Assembly: GCA_958435885.1 (NCBI GenBank)
Contig: CAUBHZ010000078.1
Coordinates: forward strand, 1 to 7,584
Direction of reading: 5' to 3'
DNA length: 7,584 bases
Source of the DNA: an uncultured Intestinimonas sp.
GTDB taxonomy: Bacteria > Bacillota_A > Clostridia > Oscillospirales > Oscillospiraceae
The translations under genes were made by a program, and so were the position numbers. The notes beneath the pieces are model-generated. The model saw only the letters and a program-made list of their open reading frames with translations, was not told the origin of the DNA and ran no database searches. Below, piece after piece: positions 7,472-7,584 of this stretch (positions are counted from its first letter, which is position 1; every line of letters begins with the position of its first letter).

Positions 7472-7485
7472 GCCCGTGGGCGGGC
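7472..7485 (-). other. Small GC hairpin in the leader beside the acpP ribosome binding site
   Basis: On the transcript GCCCG, loop CCCA, CGGGC form a 5-bp all-GC stem that ends one base before the SD sequence AAAGGAG of acpP. It could influence ribosome access or protect the 5' region. It has no U-run, so it is not an intrinsic terminator. With only five pairs, its significance is uncertain. Confidence 0.4.
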
Positions 7486-7496
7486 TCTTCGATTCT

Positions 7497-7530
7497 ATTA
7501 TTTTAATTAAATTTTTTTAACTAAAATAAT
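7497..7530. promoter_or_regulatory. 34-bp AT-only-like palindrome, probable operator just downstream of the transcription start
   Basis: The two 15-base arms match at 14 of 15 paired positions around a 4-base centre. The half-site reads ATTATTTTAGTTAAA on the minus strand and ATTATTTTAATTAAA on the plus strand. The element begins 2-5 bases downstream of the predicted start of transcription, where a bound protein would block initiation or escape. FAS II operons of Firmicutes are commonly repressed by FapR or the MarR-family FabT/FabR. The sequence does not match the B. subtilis FapR box (TTAGTACCTAGTCTTAA), so a MarR-type repressor is my guess. In RNA the single mismatch becomes a G-U pair, so a 15-bp stem-loop is also possible. 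Low-complexity AT sequence raises the odds of chance symmetry, but not over this length. Confidence 0.7.
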
Positions 7531-7539
7531 TTAAGCGTA

Positions 7540-7567
7540 ATTGTATCAGGTTCCTGGAAAATGTCAA
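7540..7567 (-). promoter_or_regulatory. Sigma-A type promoter with extended -10, for the acc/fab operon
   Basis: On the minus strand, a perfect -35 box TTGACA (7567-7562) is followed after 16 bases by TACAAT (7545-7540), a 5/6 match to TATAAT. The bases TGA directly before it give the extended -10 TGnTACAAT. Transcription would start near 7532-7536, leaving a leader of roughly 80 bases before acpP. This is the only good promoter I see in the window, and the gene packing fits one transcript from here through fabF. Spacing one base below the optimal 17 is normal. The start point is inferred, not seen. Confidence 0.82.
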
Positions 7568-7584
7568 TTGTGAACTTGCACAAT
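7567..7584. repeat. Perfect 6-6-6 inverted repeat abutting the -35 box
   Basis: ATTGTG, six bases (AACTTG), then CACAAT, ending exactly at the window edge and sharing one base with the -35 box. Its place just upstream of a promoter suits an activator or redox/carbon-responsive operator. It resembles a Rex box (TTGTGA...TCACAA), but the spacing is two bases too short and the inner bases do not match, so no regulator can be named. The repeat may extend beyond the window. Six-base arms can also arise by chance. Confidence 0.4.

Noticed and set aside
6603..7520. Plus-strand open frame running through accB, acpP and into the AT-rich leader
   Set aside because: It crosses the operon promoter leader and shows Gly/Arg-rich repeats that are just the complement of the AccB Ala/Pro linker. 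Not a gene.
7497..7530. AT-rich dyad considered as an intrinsic terminator of a gene to the right
   Set aside because: The stem lacks the GC-rich core, has no proper U-run after it, and lies downstream of a strong minus-strand promoter at the start of the operon.
7547..7559. Small overlapping palindromes (CAGGTTCCTG, TTCCTGGAA) within the promoter spacer
   Set aside because: Four-base arms are too short to separate from chance. Noted only because they lie between -35 and -10.

Overview
The window is a bacterial type II fatty-acid synthesis (FAS II) operon, transcribed entirely on the minus strand from about position 7535 down past position 1. The genes are GC-rich (roughly two thirds GC by eye) and carry Shine-Dalgarno (SD) sequences of the AAGGAG/GGAGG type. 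They are packed with ATGA or few-base junctions. The enoyl reductase is FabK, not FabI, and acetyl-CoA carboxylase (ACC) is made as four separate subunits. Together this suggests a high-GC member of the Clostridia, for example an Oscillospiraceae/Flavonifractor-like gut anaerobe. The lineage is an inference from gene content and protein style, not from a marker gene.

Layout in the direction of transcription: a promoter and control region (about 7584-7455), acpP (acyl carrier protein), accB and accC (biotin carrier and biotin carboxylase), accD and accA (carboxyltransferase beta and alpha), fabH (initiating ketosynthase), fabK (enoyl-ACP reductase), fabD (malonyl transferase), fabG (ketoacyl reductase), and the first 31 codons of fabF (elongating ketosynthase), which runs off the left edge. 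There are no RNA genes, mobile elements, CRISPR arrays or gene-free stretches over 300 bases. The longest gap between genes is 52 bases (fabH-fabK).

The genes form one pathway. AccABCD makes malonyl-CoA, FabD moves malonyl to ACP, and FabH condenses an acyl-CoA primer with malonyl-ACP. FabF, FabG and FabK then run the elongation cycle. Only the dehydratase step (FabZ or FabA) has no gene here. In the clostridial order I recall, fabZ sits between accB and accC; here accB and accC are 4 bases apart.

The most informative non-coding part is the AT-rich leader. It has a near-consensus promoter with an extended -10 (TTGACA-16-TACAAT). Directly downstream lies a 34-bp near-perfect palindrome placed where a repressor would sit. 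A second small inverted repeat touches the -35 box at the right edge. I see no previously undescribed multi-gene system; the coding part is ordinary core metabolism, and the regulatory leader is what deserves a second look.
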